Source: RYN-433 sp036558265 (GTDB lineage: Bacteria; Planctomycetota; Phycisphaerae; Tepidisphaerales; Tepidisphaeraceae). From it: a stretch of 13,411 nt of DNA. The DNA is taken from contig DATBFY010000675.1 of the NCBI GenBank assembly GCA_036558265.1, positions 1-13,411 on the forward strand, given 5' to 3'. This document shows, piece after piece, positions 1 through 7,958 of this stretch (positions are counted from its first letter, which is position 1; every line of letters begins with the position of its first letter). Both the position numbers and the translations under genes were made by a program. Under the pieces are notes generated by a model that was given only the letters and a program-made list of their open reading frames with translations, was not told the origin of the DNA and did no database searches.

Positions 1-329
1 CCGAACAGCCCGGCGACTACCTGCTCAACGTGGACGGCGCCCTGCCCAAGTGGATGAAGACCGTTCACTTCGTCGTCCGCACGCCGCCGGCCGAATCCGA
101 CCTGACCCCGCTGACCGACGCCCAGTGGAAATCCCTCTCACGCGGACTGGGGTTCGAACGGATCGACCCGGCGCGGCAATCGATCGCTGGCGTCGTCGCC
201 TCGGCGCGGGGCGGCCACGAGATGTGGCTGACCATGGTGGGCCTGGTGATCGTCCTGGGCGTGGTCGAGCTGGCGACGGTGCGGCGCTGGTCCGCGGTGG
301 CCGCCGCCGCACCGGCGGGGGGAGCCTGA
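1..329 (+). CDS. C-terminal end of a BatA-like membrane protein (5' partial)
   Basis: The frame is open from the left edge (first full codon at base 3) and stops with TGA at 327-329, giving about 108 residues. The visible part reads as the end of an extracytoplasmic beta-rich domain (YLLNVDG, then VVRTPPAESDLTPLTDAQW), followed by one C-terminal membrane segment (WLTMVGLVIVLGVVELAT) and a short basic tail. A tail of the type 'N-V-D...ESDLTPLT' plus a final membrane helix is typical of large BatA-domain proteins encoded next to VWA proteins in Planctomycetes and Bacteroidetes; that assignment is family knowledge applied to a fragment. It overlaps the next gene by one base, so the two are probably translationally coupled and work together at the membrane. 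The function is unknown, and the N-terminal domain that would prove the family is outside the window. Confidence 0.7.
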   Translation, partial: EQPGDYLLNVDGALPKWMKTVHFVVRTPPAESDLTPLTDAQWKSLSRGLGFERIDPARQSIAGVVASARGGHEMWLTMVGLVIVLGVVELATVRRWSAVAAAAPAGGA

Positions 330-3088
330 TGCCCGCCGTCGCGCTGACGAACGTACTCGCGGTCGGGATCCAGTGGCAGTCGCCGCAGATGCTGGGCGTC
401 GCGCTCCTGGTCGGCGTGCTGATCGTGCTGGCGGTGGGCCTGCTCTATCCGGCGCAGGTCCGGTTGTTGCCGGCGCCCTGGCGCGTCGCGCTGCCGGCGC
501 TGCGCTGCGCGGCCCTGCTCGCCCTGGCCGTATCGCTGGGGCGGCCCGTCGCCCAGCGCGCGATCGGCGCCGCCGAGCAGGGGGCCGTCGTCATCCTCGT
601 GGACGCGTCCCGCAGCATGGACGTGCGCGACACCTTGCGCCGCCCCGCGAACCTGGTCGCCCTGGCCGACGGCATGGGACGCATCGCGCCCAACCTCCGA
701 TCGCGCGGCGAGGGGTTCGCGCCCATCGCGTCCCAGGTCGAGCGCCTCCCCGAACTGCTCAAGGAGATCTCGCAGGCGCAGGTCGAGCTCGAGATCGCCC
801 AGTTCCAGGGACGCGAAAACCCCGAGGCGCAGAAGCAGTTCGACGAGCTTACCGACGAGTTCAAACACCTGACGCAGGCGCTGCTGGCCGCGCGCGGCGG
901 GTTGCAGAAATCCCCGCAGATGGCCGCGGCGCTCGCAGAGCTCAAGAACCTCCCGCCCACCACCGCGCGCAACTGGGCGAGCGAGGCCGACAAGCGGATC
1001 AACGTGATCCTCGAGCGCGCCGGACAGTTTCAGACCGAGTCCGACGAGGCCTTGTACAACACCAACACTCAAGTGAAGGCCGTCTGCGACCAGCTCAAAC
1101 GCCTCACGCGCTTCGAATTGGTGGAAGACGCGCTGGTTCACCCGCACGACGGCCTGCTCGCACGGTTGCCCGCCGGCACGCCGCTTTTCGGCTTCGCCAT
1201 CGGCCCGCGCGTGCTGCCGCTGCCCCTTCGCGGCGCGGGCGGGCGCAGCGTCGGCCGCATCGTCTTCTCACCCGACGGCGCCCGCAGCGACCTCACCGGC
1301 GGCCTGCGCGACGTCATGGACCGCCTCCGCCATCAGAACGTCCAGGCCGTCGTCCTCTTCAGCGACGGCCGCCAGGTCGGCGCCGAAACCTCCATCGCGT
1401 CGAGCCTGATGGGCAGCGGCATCCCGGTCTATGCGCTCTGCCCGGCGCCCCTCATCAAGGAGCGCGAACCCCTCGTGCGCGACCTGGCGATCGCGAAGGT
1501 GACCCTGCCGCAGAGCGTCTTCGTCGGCGAGACGCTCAACGTCGCGGTCGACCTGCGCTGGACCCAGGTGGACAAGTCGAAATTGCCCGAGGTCACGATG
1601 CAGGTCGGGGCCGAGCGGCAGGTGAAGCGGATCGAGCCCAAGCGGCCCGGCGCCACCACTGCCACCGTCGTTTTCGCCCTGCCTGTCGTCGAGCCCGGCC
1701 CTCAGCGCGTGACGATCAGCCTCCCCTCCGTCGAGGGCGAGATTTCCGACGAGAACAACACCGTCACGCGCTGGGTGAAGGTCGTGTCGGACAAGTTCGA
1801 CGCGCTGCTCGTGGGCGGGTCGGCGTCGTGGGACTTCCGATACCTCCGCAACGCGCTTCAGCGGACGCCGTCCATCAGCGCCCAGGCGGTGCTGCTCGAC
1901 GGCGAGAACCAGACCCTGCGGATGCCCGCCGAGCAGATCCTGGCGCGCGACGTGGTCATCCTCTGCGACATGCCCGCCAGGGGCCTCGCCCCCGATCAAT
2001 GGGAGGCGGTTCGCAAGATGGTCGTCCAGCGCGGCGGCAGCCTCCTCCTTCTGGCCGGGCAGGCACACCTCCCGCGCGAGTACACCGGCGAGTACCTGTC
2101 GGAGTTCCTGCCCTACCGGCGCTCGGCCGCCGCACGCGGCGGGGGTACGGGGCCCGTCTGGCGCGTCTGGCCCGGCGAGGAGCCCGAGTTCCGCGTCGTC
2201 CCCCCGCCCAACGCACCCATGGGAGACGTGCTGGCCCTGGCGGACGACGCGCAGGCGTCCGCGGACCGTTGGATCGCCCTGCCGCCCGTCTTCCGCTTCC
2301 TGGCGCTGCCCGACCTTAAGGAGGTCGCCCAGCCGCTCCTGGTCGAGCGCGGCACCGGCGCCCCCGTGCTCACGCGCCAGCGCCTGGGGCGCGGCAAGGT
2401 CTTCTTCCTCGGCATCGACGAAACCTGGCGGTGGCGGAACAAGGTGGGCGAGCGCGACCAGGACCGGTTCTTCCGCCAGCTCGTCCGCGCCGCCGCCGAC
2501 GAGCCTTATGCCGTCAGCAACGGCTCACTCGCGCTCGATGCCGACCGCGTGACGATCGCCCCCGGCGAATCGGTGCGCGTCCGCGCGCGCGTGATCGAAC
2601 CGACGTCCCCAGCTACATCGCCGTCGGCATCGCAATCCGCGGCGGACGGCGTGGACGTCGACGTCGTCCGCGACGACGTGACCATCCGCACGACGCGGCT
2701 CGCGCCCGTCGGCGACGCCGACAGCGGCCGCTACGCCGGGACCATCGGCGATCTCGACGAGGGGGACTACCGCCTGCGCCTGCGCGCGCCTGCCACCGAC
2801 ACCGCGTCAGAACTCGACTACCCACTTCACGTGACCAGAAGCTACGAGGCGGAGATGGCGAACCTCGCGCCCGACGACACCTTGCTGCGGCGTTTGGCGA
2901 GCTCGTCGGGCGGGCAGTTCTGGACGCTCGAACAGTTCAAAGAGCTGCCCGCGCGCCTGGCCGACCTCCGCGAACACGAACCCCGCACCGCGGAGCTCCG
3001 CCTCTGGAGCAGTTGGTATCTGTATGCCTTCGTCCTGGCCTGCCTGGGCGGCGAGTGGGCCCTGCGGAAGCGGTTCGGCCTTTCGTGA
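329..3088 (+). CDS. VWA domain / glutamine amidotransferase-like membrane protein, 919 aa
   Basis: The ATG at 329 overlaps the previous stop (TGATG) and follows GGGGGGAG at good spacing, so it is preferred over the frame-open extension to base 50. Two membrane helices lie at residues about 21-40 and 55-72, then a von Willebrand A domain with an intact metal-binding set: DASRS at 92-96, SDLTGG at 320-325 and LFSDGRQ around 343-349. Between the first and second motifs sits an insert of about 170 mostly helical residues (about 120-290), unusual for a VWA fold. Residues about 489-600 (DALLVGGSASWDFRYLRNAL, then DVVILCDMP) resemble the class I glutamine amidotransferase-like domain of these planctomycete proteins. 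I see no catalytic Cys/His/Glu triad, so it is probably a binding fold. A last helix lies near 896-909. Proteins of this build are common beside BatA-like genes and are thought to act in envelope processes; the exact role is unknown. Confidence 0.85.
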   Translation: MPAVALTNVLAVGIQWQSPQMLGVALLVGVLIVLAVGLLYPAQVRLLPAPWRVALPALRCAALLALAVSLGRPVAQRAIGAAEQGAVVILVDASRSMDVRDTLRRPANLVALADGMGRIAPNLRSRGEGFAPIASQVERLPELLKEISQAQVELEIAQFQGRENPEAQKQFDELTDEFKHLTQALLAARGGLQKSPQMAAALAELKNLPPTTARNWASEADKRINVILERAGQFQTESDEALYNTNTQVKAVCDQLKRLTRFELVEDALVHPHDGLLARLPAGTPLFGFAIGPRVLPLPLRGAGGRSVGRIVFSPDGARSDLTGGLRDVMDRLRHQNVQAVVLFSDGRQVGAETSIASSLMGSGIPVYALCPAPLIKEREPLVRDLAIAKVTLPQSVFVGETLNVAVDLRWTQVDKSKLPEVTMQVGAERQVKRIEPKRPGATTATVVFALPVVEPGPQRVTISLPSVEGEISDENNTVTRWVKVVSDKFDALLVGGSASWDFRYLRNALQRTPSISAQAVLLDGENQTLRMPAEQILARDVVILCDMPARGLAPDQWEAVRKMVVQRGGSLLLLAGQAHLPREYTGEYLSEFLPYRRSAAARGGGTGPVWRVWPGEEPEFRVVPPPNAPMGDVLALADDAQASADRWIALPPVFRFLALPDLKEVAQPLLVERGTGAPVLTRQRLGRGKVFFLGIDETWRWRNKVGERDQDRFFRQLVRAAADEPYAVSNGSLALDADRVTIAPGESVRVRARVIEPTSPATSPSASQSAADGVDVDVVRDDVTIRTTRLAPVGDADSGRYAGTIGDLDEGDYRLRLRAPATDTASELDYPLHVTRSYEAEMANLAPDDTLLRRLASSSGGQFWTLEQFKELPARLADLREHEPRTAELRLWSSWYLYAFVLACLGGEWALRKRFGLS

Positions 3089-3109
3089 TGCGGCCCGGAA
3101 AGGGGCGAT

Positions 3110-4399
3110 CTACTTATAGCCAGCCAGGAGGTCGGCGTGGTTGGTCAGGCAATGCTCCAGCGCCTCGCGGCCCTGGGCTTTATCGGGGATGGTGGGGTCC
3201 AGGTCGATGGCCTCGTGAAGGAGGTCGCGACTCTTTCGGCGGGCGGCGCGGAGGATCGTGTCGGTCAATTGGGCGGCGCGGGTGAGCAATGGGACCAGTG
3301 GCTCGGGCAGATCGAGCTTGGGCGTGCGCAGCCCCTTCGGGTCGGCCATGGCGGGGGTCTCGACGAAGATCCCGCGCGGCAATTGCGTGAGCTGGTGCTG
3401 GTTCACCAGGTTCAGCCCGGCGAACGCGGCGGGGCGCTTGAACGACACGGCGGCGACCAGGTCGAAGGGCCTGGCCCACACCGGCTTTTCGAGCAGGGGG
3501 TCCCAGGATTTCTTTCCTGCGGCGGCGGCGCGCAAGAGATCCATCCGCCGCTGGATCGCCTTGGGCGAGGGCGGGTCAGCGTCGTCTTCGTCATCGAGCA
3601 GCGGCGAATCGGGCGGCTCGACGAAATCGCGGACGCGGTGGTCGCCGGCGGTCGGGAGATAGCCCAGGTCGAGCAGCAGGCTGGCGGTCAGCGGCTGATC
3701 GGCATTCAAACCGTCGGCGGCCAGTTCCTTCAAGCGAGGGTAGAGGTCTTCGCCGGTGTCGTGATCCCAGAGGTCGAGGGCGAAGGTGAGATGATTGAGG
3801 CCGGCCATGGCCAGGTCGATGTGCTCGCGGGCTTCCTCGAAGGGGTAGTCGATCTTCTCCTCGTGGAGGATTTCCCAGATGATCTTGTAGGCGGCGAGCG
3901 AGTGGCCGCAGAAGCCGATCGTGGGCACGCCGGCCTCGTGGGCGGCCTGGCAGACGCGCGGGAGCGGATCGGCGAGATTGAGGAGCATGGCGTCGGGGCG
4001 CGCCAGGCGCTTCATCTCCTCGCAGACCTGCTGGATGAAGGCGATCTGGCGCAAGGAAAGGGCGAGGCCCTCGACGCCGGAAAGGCCATGGGGAATGGCT
4101 CCGGTGTGTGATGGGTCGGAGGCAGGGGGGACGCCCGCACCACAGCAAATGACATAGGTGGCGGCCTGGAGGGCGGCCTCGCGATTGGTGTGGGCGGTGA
4201 TCTGCGTGTCGAGCTGCGAGCGGACGACCATACGGCGGCCCAGGTCCGCCATCGCGAAGATCATCTCCTCGTCGGAATCGACCAGCGCCAGCTCAACGCC
4301 GTCGAGCTTGTGGACCAGCAGGGCGTCGGACAGGAGGCTTGGGCCCACGTCGAACGACCCTGCGCCCAAAACGGCGATCTTGAGGCGGTCAGGCGGCAT
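3110..4399 (-). CDS. Glycoside hydrolase family 4 (alpha-galactosidase / 6-phospho-glycosidase-like), 429 aa
   Basis: GH4 enzymes cleave glycosides by an NAD+- and metal-dependent redox-elimination mechanism. The N-terminus has the Rossmann motif KIAVLGAGSFDVGPSL (residues 7-22) and an acidic strand end (ALVDSDEE, 38-45). Further family landmarks are LLNLADPLP (139-147), TIGFCGHS (160-167), AGLNHLTF (199-206) and GYLPTAGDHRVRDF (246-259). By family analogy Cys164 and His203 would bind the divalent metal and Asn141 the substrate. The length is normal for the family. The motif is C-G-H, where typical members have adjacent C-H, so this is a divergent member and the substrate cannot be named. ATG at 4399 is chosen over TTG at 4438 because the longer form would translate a perfect 9-bp dyad. 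It is convergent with the VWA gene across 21 bp with no clear terminator between them. Confidence 0.8.
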   Translation of the reverse strand: MPPDRLKIAVLGAGSFDVGPSLLSDALLVHKLDGVELALVDSDEEMIFAMADLGRRMVVRSQLDTQITAHTNREAALQAATYVICCGAGVPPASDPSHTGAIPHGLSGVEGLALSLRQIAFIQQVCEEMKRLARPDAMLLNLADPLPRVCQAAHEAGVPTIGFCGHSLAAYKIIWEILHEEKIDYPFEEAREHIDLAMAGLNHLTFALDLWDHDTGEDLYPRLKELAADGLNADQPLTASLLLDLGYLPTAGDHRVRDFVEPPDSPLLDDEDDADPPSPKAIQRRMDLLRAAAAGKKSWDPLLEKPVWARPFDLVAAVSFKRPAAFAGLNLVNQHQLTQLPRGIFVETPAMADPKGLRTPKLDLPEPLVPLLTRAAQLTDTILRAARRKSRDLLHEAIDLDPTIPDKAQGREALEHCLTNHADLLAGYK

Positions 4400-4402
4400 G
4401 CG

Positions 4403-4426
4403 TCTTTGCCGGATTATCGGCAAAGA
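4403..4426 (-). promoter_or_regulatory. Perfect 9-bp dyad just before the GH4 start
   Basis: TCTTTGCCG (4403-4411) and CGGCAAAGA (4418-4426) are exact inverted copies around a 6-base centre. On the minus strand the centre contains GATAAT, a good -10 hexamer match, 13 bases before the GH4 ATG. It could be a repressor operator over the promoter or a leader hairpin covering the start. A sugar-responsive operator would suit a GH4 gene, but no regulator gene is in the window, and I found no convincing -35 at normal spacing. Confidence 0.45.
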
Positions 4427-4440
4427 GGGGGGTGGCAATG

Positions 4441-4530
4441 CGTAAAGACGTAACTCGCAAAAACATAAGGCGTGCCAGTATCGCGGGAAGGTCCGAGAAT
4501 GTTTTATGTTTTACGCGTTACGTTTTGCGC
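4441..4530. repeat. Imperfect inverted repeat between valS and the GH4 gene
   Basis: The arm at about 4441-4472 (starting CGTAAAGACGTAAC) and the reverse complement of 4500-4530 (containing CGCAAAACGTAAC, then CGTAAAACATAA) agree over most of about 30 positions with two single-base gaps, separated by about 28 bases. The A/T-rich 'ACGTAAAAC'-type units contrast with the GC-rich genes around them. It begins within 10 bases of the valS stop, so its transcript could fold into a 3' hairpin for valS. It lacks the compact GC stem plus U-run of a standard terminator and looks more like a dispersed repeat. Confidence 0.5.
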
Positions 4531-4536
4531 GTTGCC

Positions 4537-7500
4537 TCACCCGCATCCGAGCTTGTCGATTTCGGCCTCCGCCTGGGCGAGTTGGTCGCGGGTTTGCTGC
4601 ACGAGGTGCGGCGGGGCCTTTTTCGTGTAGGCGTCGTTGGAGAGACGCCCGCGGAGCGTGTCGGCGAGCTTTTTCAGCTCGGCGCAGCGCTTCTCGGCGA
4701 GGTTGGTGTCGCCGACGGCGGGTTGGCCCGGGTGAACGAAGACCTCGACACCGGCGGCTGCGGCGCGGACGGCGCCGGCGGGCGCCGTAAGGTCGGGGTG
4801 GACGTCCTTCAGGTTGACCGTCGCCAGCACCTCGATCATCTCGCGATTCTCGGTGAGCTGGCGCGTCGGCTCGGGCGGGGCGGCGATGTAAACGTCCACC
4901 TTCTGCTTTGGCGGAACCTTCAGCTCGTTGCGGACGTTGCGGATCACGCCGATGACTTCCTGGACGTTGGGGAAGATGTGCTCGGCGGCCTCGGCGAAGG
5001 AGCCGACGTTGGGCCAGGGGGCCTTAATCAACAGTCCTGAGTGCTGAGTGCTGATCCCTGAATGGGGGCATTCGAGGCGGTTGGGGAGGCCGCGCGTGGG
5101 GCGAATTTCGTTCAGCCGATGGTAGATGATCTCGGTGATGAAGGGGATGATCGGATGGAGCAGGCGCAGGGCGCCGTCGAGGACGGCGGCCAAAACGTTG
5201 GCGGTTTGTCCGGCGCGGGACGGGTCACGCATGGCGGGCTTGACGGCTTCGACGTACCAGTCGCAGAAGTCGCGCCAGAAGAAATCGTAGGCGGCGCGCG
5301 CGACCTGGTCGAAGCGGTAGTTCTTCAGCACATCATCGGTTTCGGCGACGGTGCGGTTAAAGCGCGAGATGATCCAGCGGTCGGCAAGGCTCCACTTGCT
5401 CTCGTCCGGCGCCTCGGCCGGGGCGGATTCGATGTTCGACAGGACGAACCGCGCGGCGTTCCACAGCTTGTTGCAGAAATTGCGGCCCAAATCGAACTTG
5501 CTGCTGGTGTTCTTGGCCAATGGCATGTCCGCCGTCGGCTTGATCTTGCCCGATGCCAGGCCGTACGACGAAACCATCTTCTTCGATGGGTCTTTGGGAG
5601 ATTCCTGGATCGGCGCGGCGACCATGTAGCCCGCGCTGTCGGTCACGTATTTGGGCGCAAACGTCTCGCCCGTCCACGGGTCCACCAGGTCCACGGGCAT
5701 GCGGACGTCCTGGGTGTTGGTGGCCATGTGAGCGAGGGTGAAGCGCATCGCATCCGCCCCGTGGGAGGCGATGATGTCCATCGGATCGACGCCGTTGCCC
5801 AGCGATTTGGACATCTTCTGCCCGTGGCCGTCCTGGATCATCGCGTGGATGAAGACGTCGCGGAACGGGAGGGTGTTGCGGAAGTGGATGTTGAACATCG
5901 TCATCCGGCTGACCCAGAGGGTGATGATCTCGCGCGACGTGCAGAGGACGCTCGAGGGGTTCCAGGTGCGCAGCTCGGGCGTCTCCTCGGGCCAGCCCAG
6001 GGTGGAAAGGGGCCACAGGCCCGAGGAGAACCAGGTGTCGAGGACGTCGGGGTCCTGGGCAGCGCCGTGGCGTTCCAATTCGTCGATCACTTCCCGATCA
6101 TTCGGGTCGTGCACGCAGGCAAACGTGTACGGAAGGGAGCGGTCCGCGATGTCAACGGAGCGGGCCTGATCCCGCTCGGCGCGTTGCGTCAGTGCGATTC
6201 TTCCATCGGCTTGCCATTGGGCCAGCTTCTCTACTATCGCCTCGAACTGCGCCAGCGGGAGCCGCTCCCCAAGGCGGCCTTCGGGAAGCCGCCACACCGG
6301 TATCCGATGCCCCCACCACAACTGCCGGCTGATGCACCAGTCGCGGATGTTCTCGTGCCAGGACTGGAAGGTCCTGGCGTAGCGGCTGGGGAAGAAGCGC
6401 ATGCCGCCGTCCCACGTGTCGGCCTTGCCGGGGATCTTTCGGCCTTCGAACTGGTCGTCGGCGATCGCGCGCAGCGCGGCCCCGGCCATGCGCGGCTCGG
6501 TCACCTGGCAGTACCACTGGTCGGACAGGTACGGCTCGATCGCGACGTGGCTGCGGTAGCTGTGGCCGACGCTGTGGCGATACGGCTTGATCTCCTCCAA
6601 CAGCCCATTGCGCTTGAACCAGTCCACGACGAGCTTGCGCGCGTGCTCGCTCGGCTGGCCGAGGACGAAGTGCGCTTCGCCGATATCCGTCCAGCCGTGC
6701 TTGTCGGAGATCGTGGCATCCGGCGCCAAGATGTTGATCACTGGCAGGTTGTGCCGCCGGCCGATCTCGTAGTCGTTGGGGTCGTGAGCGGGCGTGACCT
6801 TGAGGAACCCGGTGGCGAGCTGGGCCTTGGGGTCGTCGGGGTCGCCGCCGTATTGCGCGGGCATGACGACGTACTCATCCTCGACGATCGGGATCTCGCG
6901 GTTGACGATCGGCAGGATCACGCGCTTGCCGCGCAGGGCCGCGGCGCGCGGATCCTTCGGATTGATCGCGACGGCCGTGTCGCCCAGCATCGTCTCCGAG
7001 CGCGTCGTGGCGACGGTGACGTGACCGCTCCCGTCGGTCAGCGGGTAGCGGAGGTAATAGAAGTGGCCGTCCACCTCCTCCATCTCCACCTCGTCGTCCG
7101 CCAGCGCCGTTTGTGTGACCGGGTCCCAGTTCACCAGGCGCTTGCCGCGGTAGATCAGTCCGTCCTTGAAGAGGCGGAAGAACGCCTCGCGCACGGCCTT
7201 GGCGCGCGGCGCGTCCATCGTGAACGCCTGCCGCTGCCAGTCGCAGCTACAGCCCATCGCCTTGAGCTGGGCGGTGATGCGCGCTTCATATTGGTCCTTC
7301 CACGCCTGAATCTTCGCGACGAATTCCTCGCGCTTGAAATCGGTGCGGCGCTTGCCCTCTTCAGCCAGCACCCGCTTCTCGACCACCGTCTGCGTGGCGA
7401 TGCCGGCGTGATCGGTCCCGGGGAGCCAGCACGCGTTGTCGCCCAGCATGCGATGATAGCGGACCAAAATGTCCTGGAGCGTGTTGTTGAACGCGTGCCC

Positions 7501-7662
7501 CAGGTGCAGGGCGGCGGTGACGTTGGGCGGCGGGATCACGATCGAGTAAGGCTTACCGGGGTCGGTCGGCTCGGCGTGGAAGGCGTTATGTTCATCCCAG
7601 AGGCGCAGGGCCTGTTCCTGGGTGGACGCGGGGTCGAAGGTCTTGGCGAGTTCGGTCGGCAT
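4537..7662 (-). CDS. valS: Valyl-tRNA synthetase, 1041 aa
   Basis: The cytoplasmic class I synthetase charges tRNA-Val and edits misactivated threonine. The N-terminal catalytic core has PPPNVTAALHLGHA (residues 44-57, HIGH motif as HLGH) and PGTDHAGIATQ (81-91). The inserted editing domain spans about 200-390 (TVATTRSETMLGDTAV at 216-231). The second half of the core has WCISRQLWWGHRIPVW (442-457) and KMSKS at 616-620. An anticodon-binding helical domain follows (about 728-860), then a C-terminal coiled-coil arm (about 985-1038). Between the catalytic core and NFCNKLWNAARF (728-739) there are about 55 extra residues (about 665-725) relative to classical bacterial ValRS. A second small insert near 866-877 is made of repeat DNA. 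The ATG at 7662 follows a modest GAGG ribosome-binding site. An isolated TGCTACAGT on the minus strand near 7802-7810 is a possible extended -10, without a clear -35. Confidence 0.97.
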   Translation of the reverse strand: MPTELAKTFDPASTQEQALRLWDEHNAFHAEPTDPGKPYSIVIPPPNVTAALHLGHAFNNTLQDILVRYHRMLGDNACWLPGTDHAGIATQTVVEKRVLAEEGKRRTDFKREEFVAKIQAWKDQYEARITAQLKAMGCSCDWQRQAFTMDAPRAKAVREAFFRLFKDGLIYRGKRLVNWDPVTQTALADDEVEMEEVDGHFYYLRYPLTDGSGHVTVATTRSETMLGDTAVAINPKDPRAAALRGKRVILPIVNREIPIVEDEYVVMPAQYGGDPDDPKAQLATGFLKVTPAHDPNDYEIGRRHNLPVINILAPDATISDKHGWTDIGEAHFVLGQPSEHARKLVVDWFKRNGLLEEIKPYRHSVGHSYRSHVAIEPYLSDQWYCQVTEPRMAGAALRAIADDQFEGRKIPGKADTWDGGMRFFPSRYARTFQSWHENIRDWCISRQLWWGHRIPVWRLPEGRLGERLPLAQFEAIVEKLAQWQADGRIALTQRAERDQARSVDIADRSLPYTFACVHDPNDREVIDELERHGAAQDPDVLDTWFSSGLWPLSTLGWPEETPELRTWNPSSVLCTSREIITLWVSRMTMFNIHFRNTLPFRDVFIHAMIQDGHGQKMSKSLGNGVDPMDIIASHGADAMRFTLAHMATNTQDVRMPVDLVDPWTGETFAPKYVTDSAGYMVAAPIQESPKDPSKKMVSSYGLASGKIKPTADMPLAKNTSSKFDLGRNFCNKLWNAARFVLSNIESAPAEAPDESKWSLADRWIISRFNRTVAETDDVLKNYRFDQVARAAYDFFWRDFCDWYVEAVKPAMRDPSRAGQTANVLAAVLDGALRLLHPIIPFITEIIYHRLNEIRPTRGLPNRLECPHSGISTQHSGLLIKAPWPNVGSFAEAAEHIFPNVQEVIGVIRNVRNELKVPPKQKVDVYIAAPPEPTRQLTENREMIEVLATVNLKDVHPDLTAPAGAVRAAAAGVEVFVHPGQPAVGDTNLAEKRCAELKKLADTLRGRLSNDAYTKKAPPHLVQQTRDQLAQAEAEIDKLGCG
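5035..5061. repeat. Heptamer tandem (TGAGTGC units) inside valS
   Basis: Two exact copies of a 7-base unit (TGAGTGC, from about 5038) are followed by a decayed third (TGATCCC). On the coding strand they are read in frame as HSGISTQHSG (valS residues 867-876), in the loop between YHRLNE and LIKAPWP, where classical ValRS has only a short link. The unit is typical of dispersed short repeats rather than of a synthetase. The frame is preserved and the position is likely surface-exposed, so the enzyme probably tolerates it. Confidence 0.6.
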
Positions 7663-7892
7663 GGAGAGCCTCGAAGAATGGCCGATTTCGGGTTTTGGAT
7701 TGACGCGTCGGATGGTACGGGAGTGGGCCCGCCGGGCAAGGGCTCGCGCGGCGGGCTATCGTACTGCGACGGAGATGAGGTGGCGTGTCATGTGTCGGAC
7801 AACTGTAGCATCGCGGTGGTCGCGATTCCAGCAATTCGCAGAGGGGCACCAAGAGCCATCGGTCCTTCCTCTGCGTTCTCTGCGGTGCATTT
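7663..7892. other. Intergenic region upstream of valS, no gene; degenerate repeats
   Basis: No coding sequence is supported here. It must hold the valS promoter. It contains a 9-bp tandem (CTCTGCGTT then CTCTGCGGT, 7869-7886) with an inverted partner CGCAGAGG at 7837-7844 facing CCTCTGCG at 7868-7875. This differs by one base per unit from the CACAGAG repeat found inside dnaE2. A small 6-bp hairpin (ATCGCG/CGCGAT, 7810-7826) sits next to the possible extended -10. Near 7681-7701 there are three loosely similar heptamers (GCCGATT, TCGGGTT, TTGGATT). Confidence 0.5.
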
Positions 7893-7933
7893 CCAACAAA
7901 GAACGCGTGCGAGACCGTGAGATCTCGCACGCG
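7893..7933 (-). terminator. Intrinsic terminator of the secreted NTF2-like gene
   Basis: A perfect 11-bp stem, CGCGTGCGAGA (7904-7914) against TCTCGCACGCG (7923-7933), closes an 8-base loop. On the minus strand it is followed by a T-rich run (TTCTTTGTT, 7903 downward). It lies 26 bases after the stop codon of the 7959-8669 gene, in the right orientation for rho-independent termination, and so separates that gene from valS. Confidence 0.85.
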
Positions 7934-7958
7934 CGTCGGATGTCGCCTGGATTGCGCT

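Noticed and set aside
373..2319. 648-codon open frame overlapping the VWA gene in another + frame
   Set aside because: It is rich in Arg, Ala, Pro and Gly, as expected from an out-of-frame read of GC-rich coding DNA; the VWA frame carries the domains.
3089..3109. Terminator between the convergent VWA and GH4 genes
   Set aside because: The 21-bp gap has no stable stem with a U-run; only scattered G/C matches are seen.
5062..7920. 952-codon open frame on the + strand opposite valS
   Set aside because: It is the antisense shadow of valS in GC-rich DNA. The protein is low-complexity with no recognisable domain, and valS on the other strand is unambiguous.
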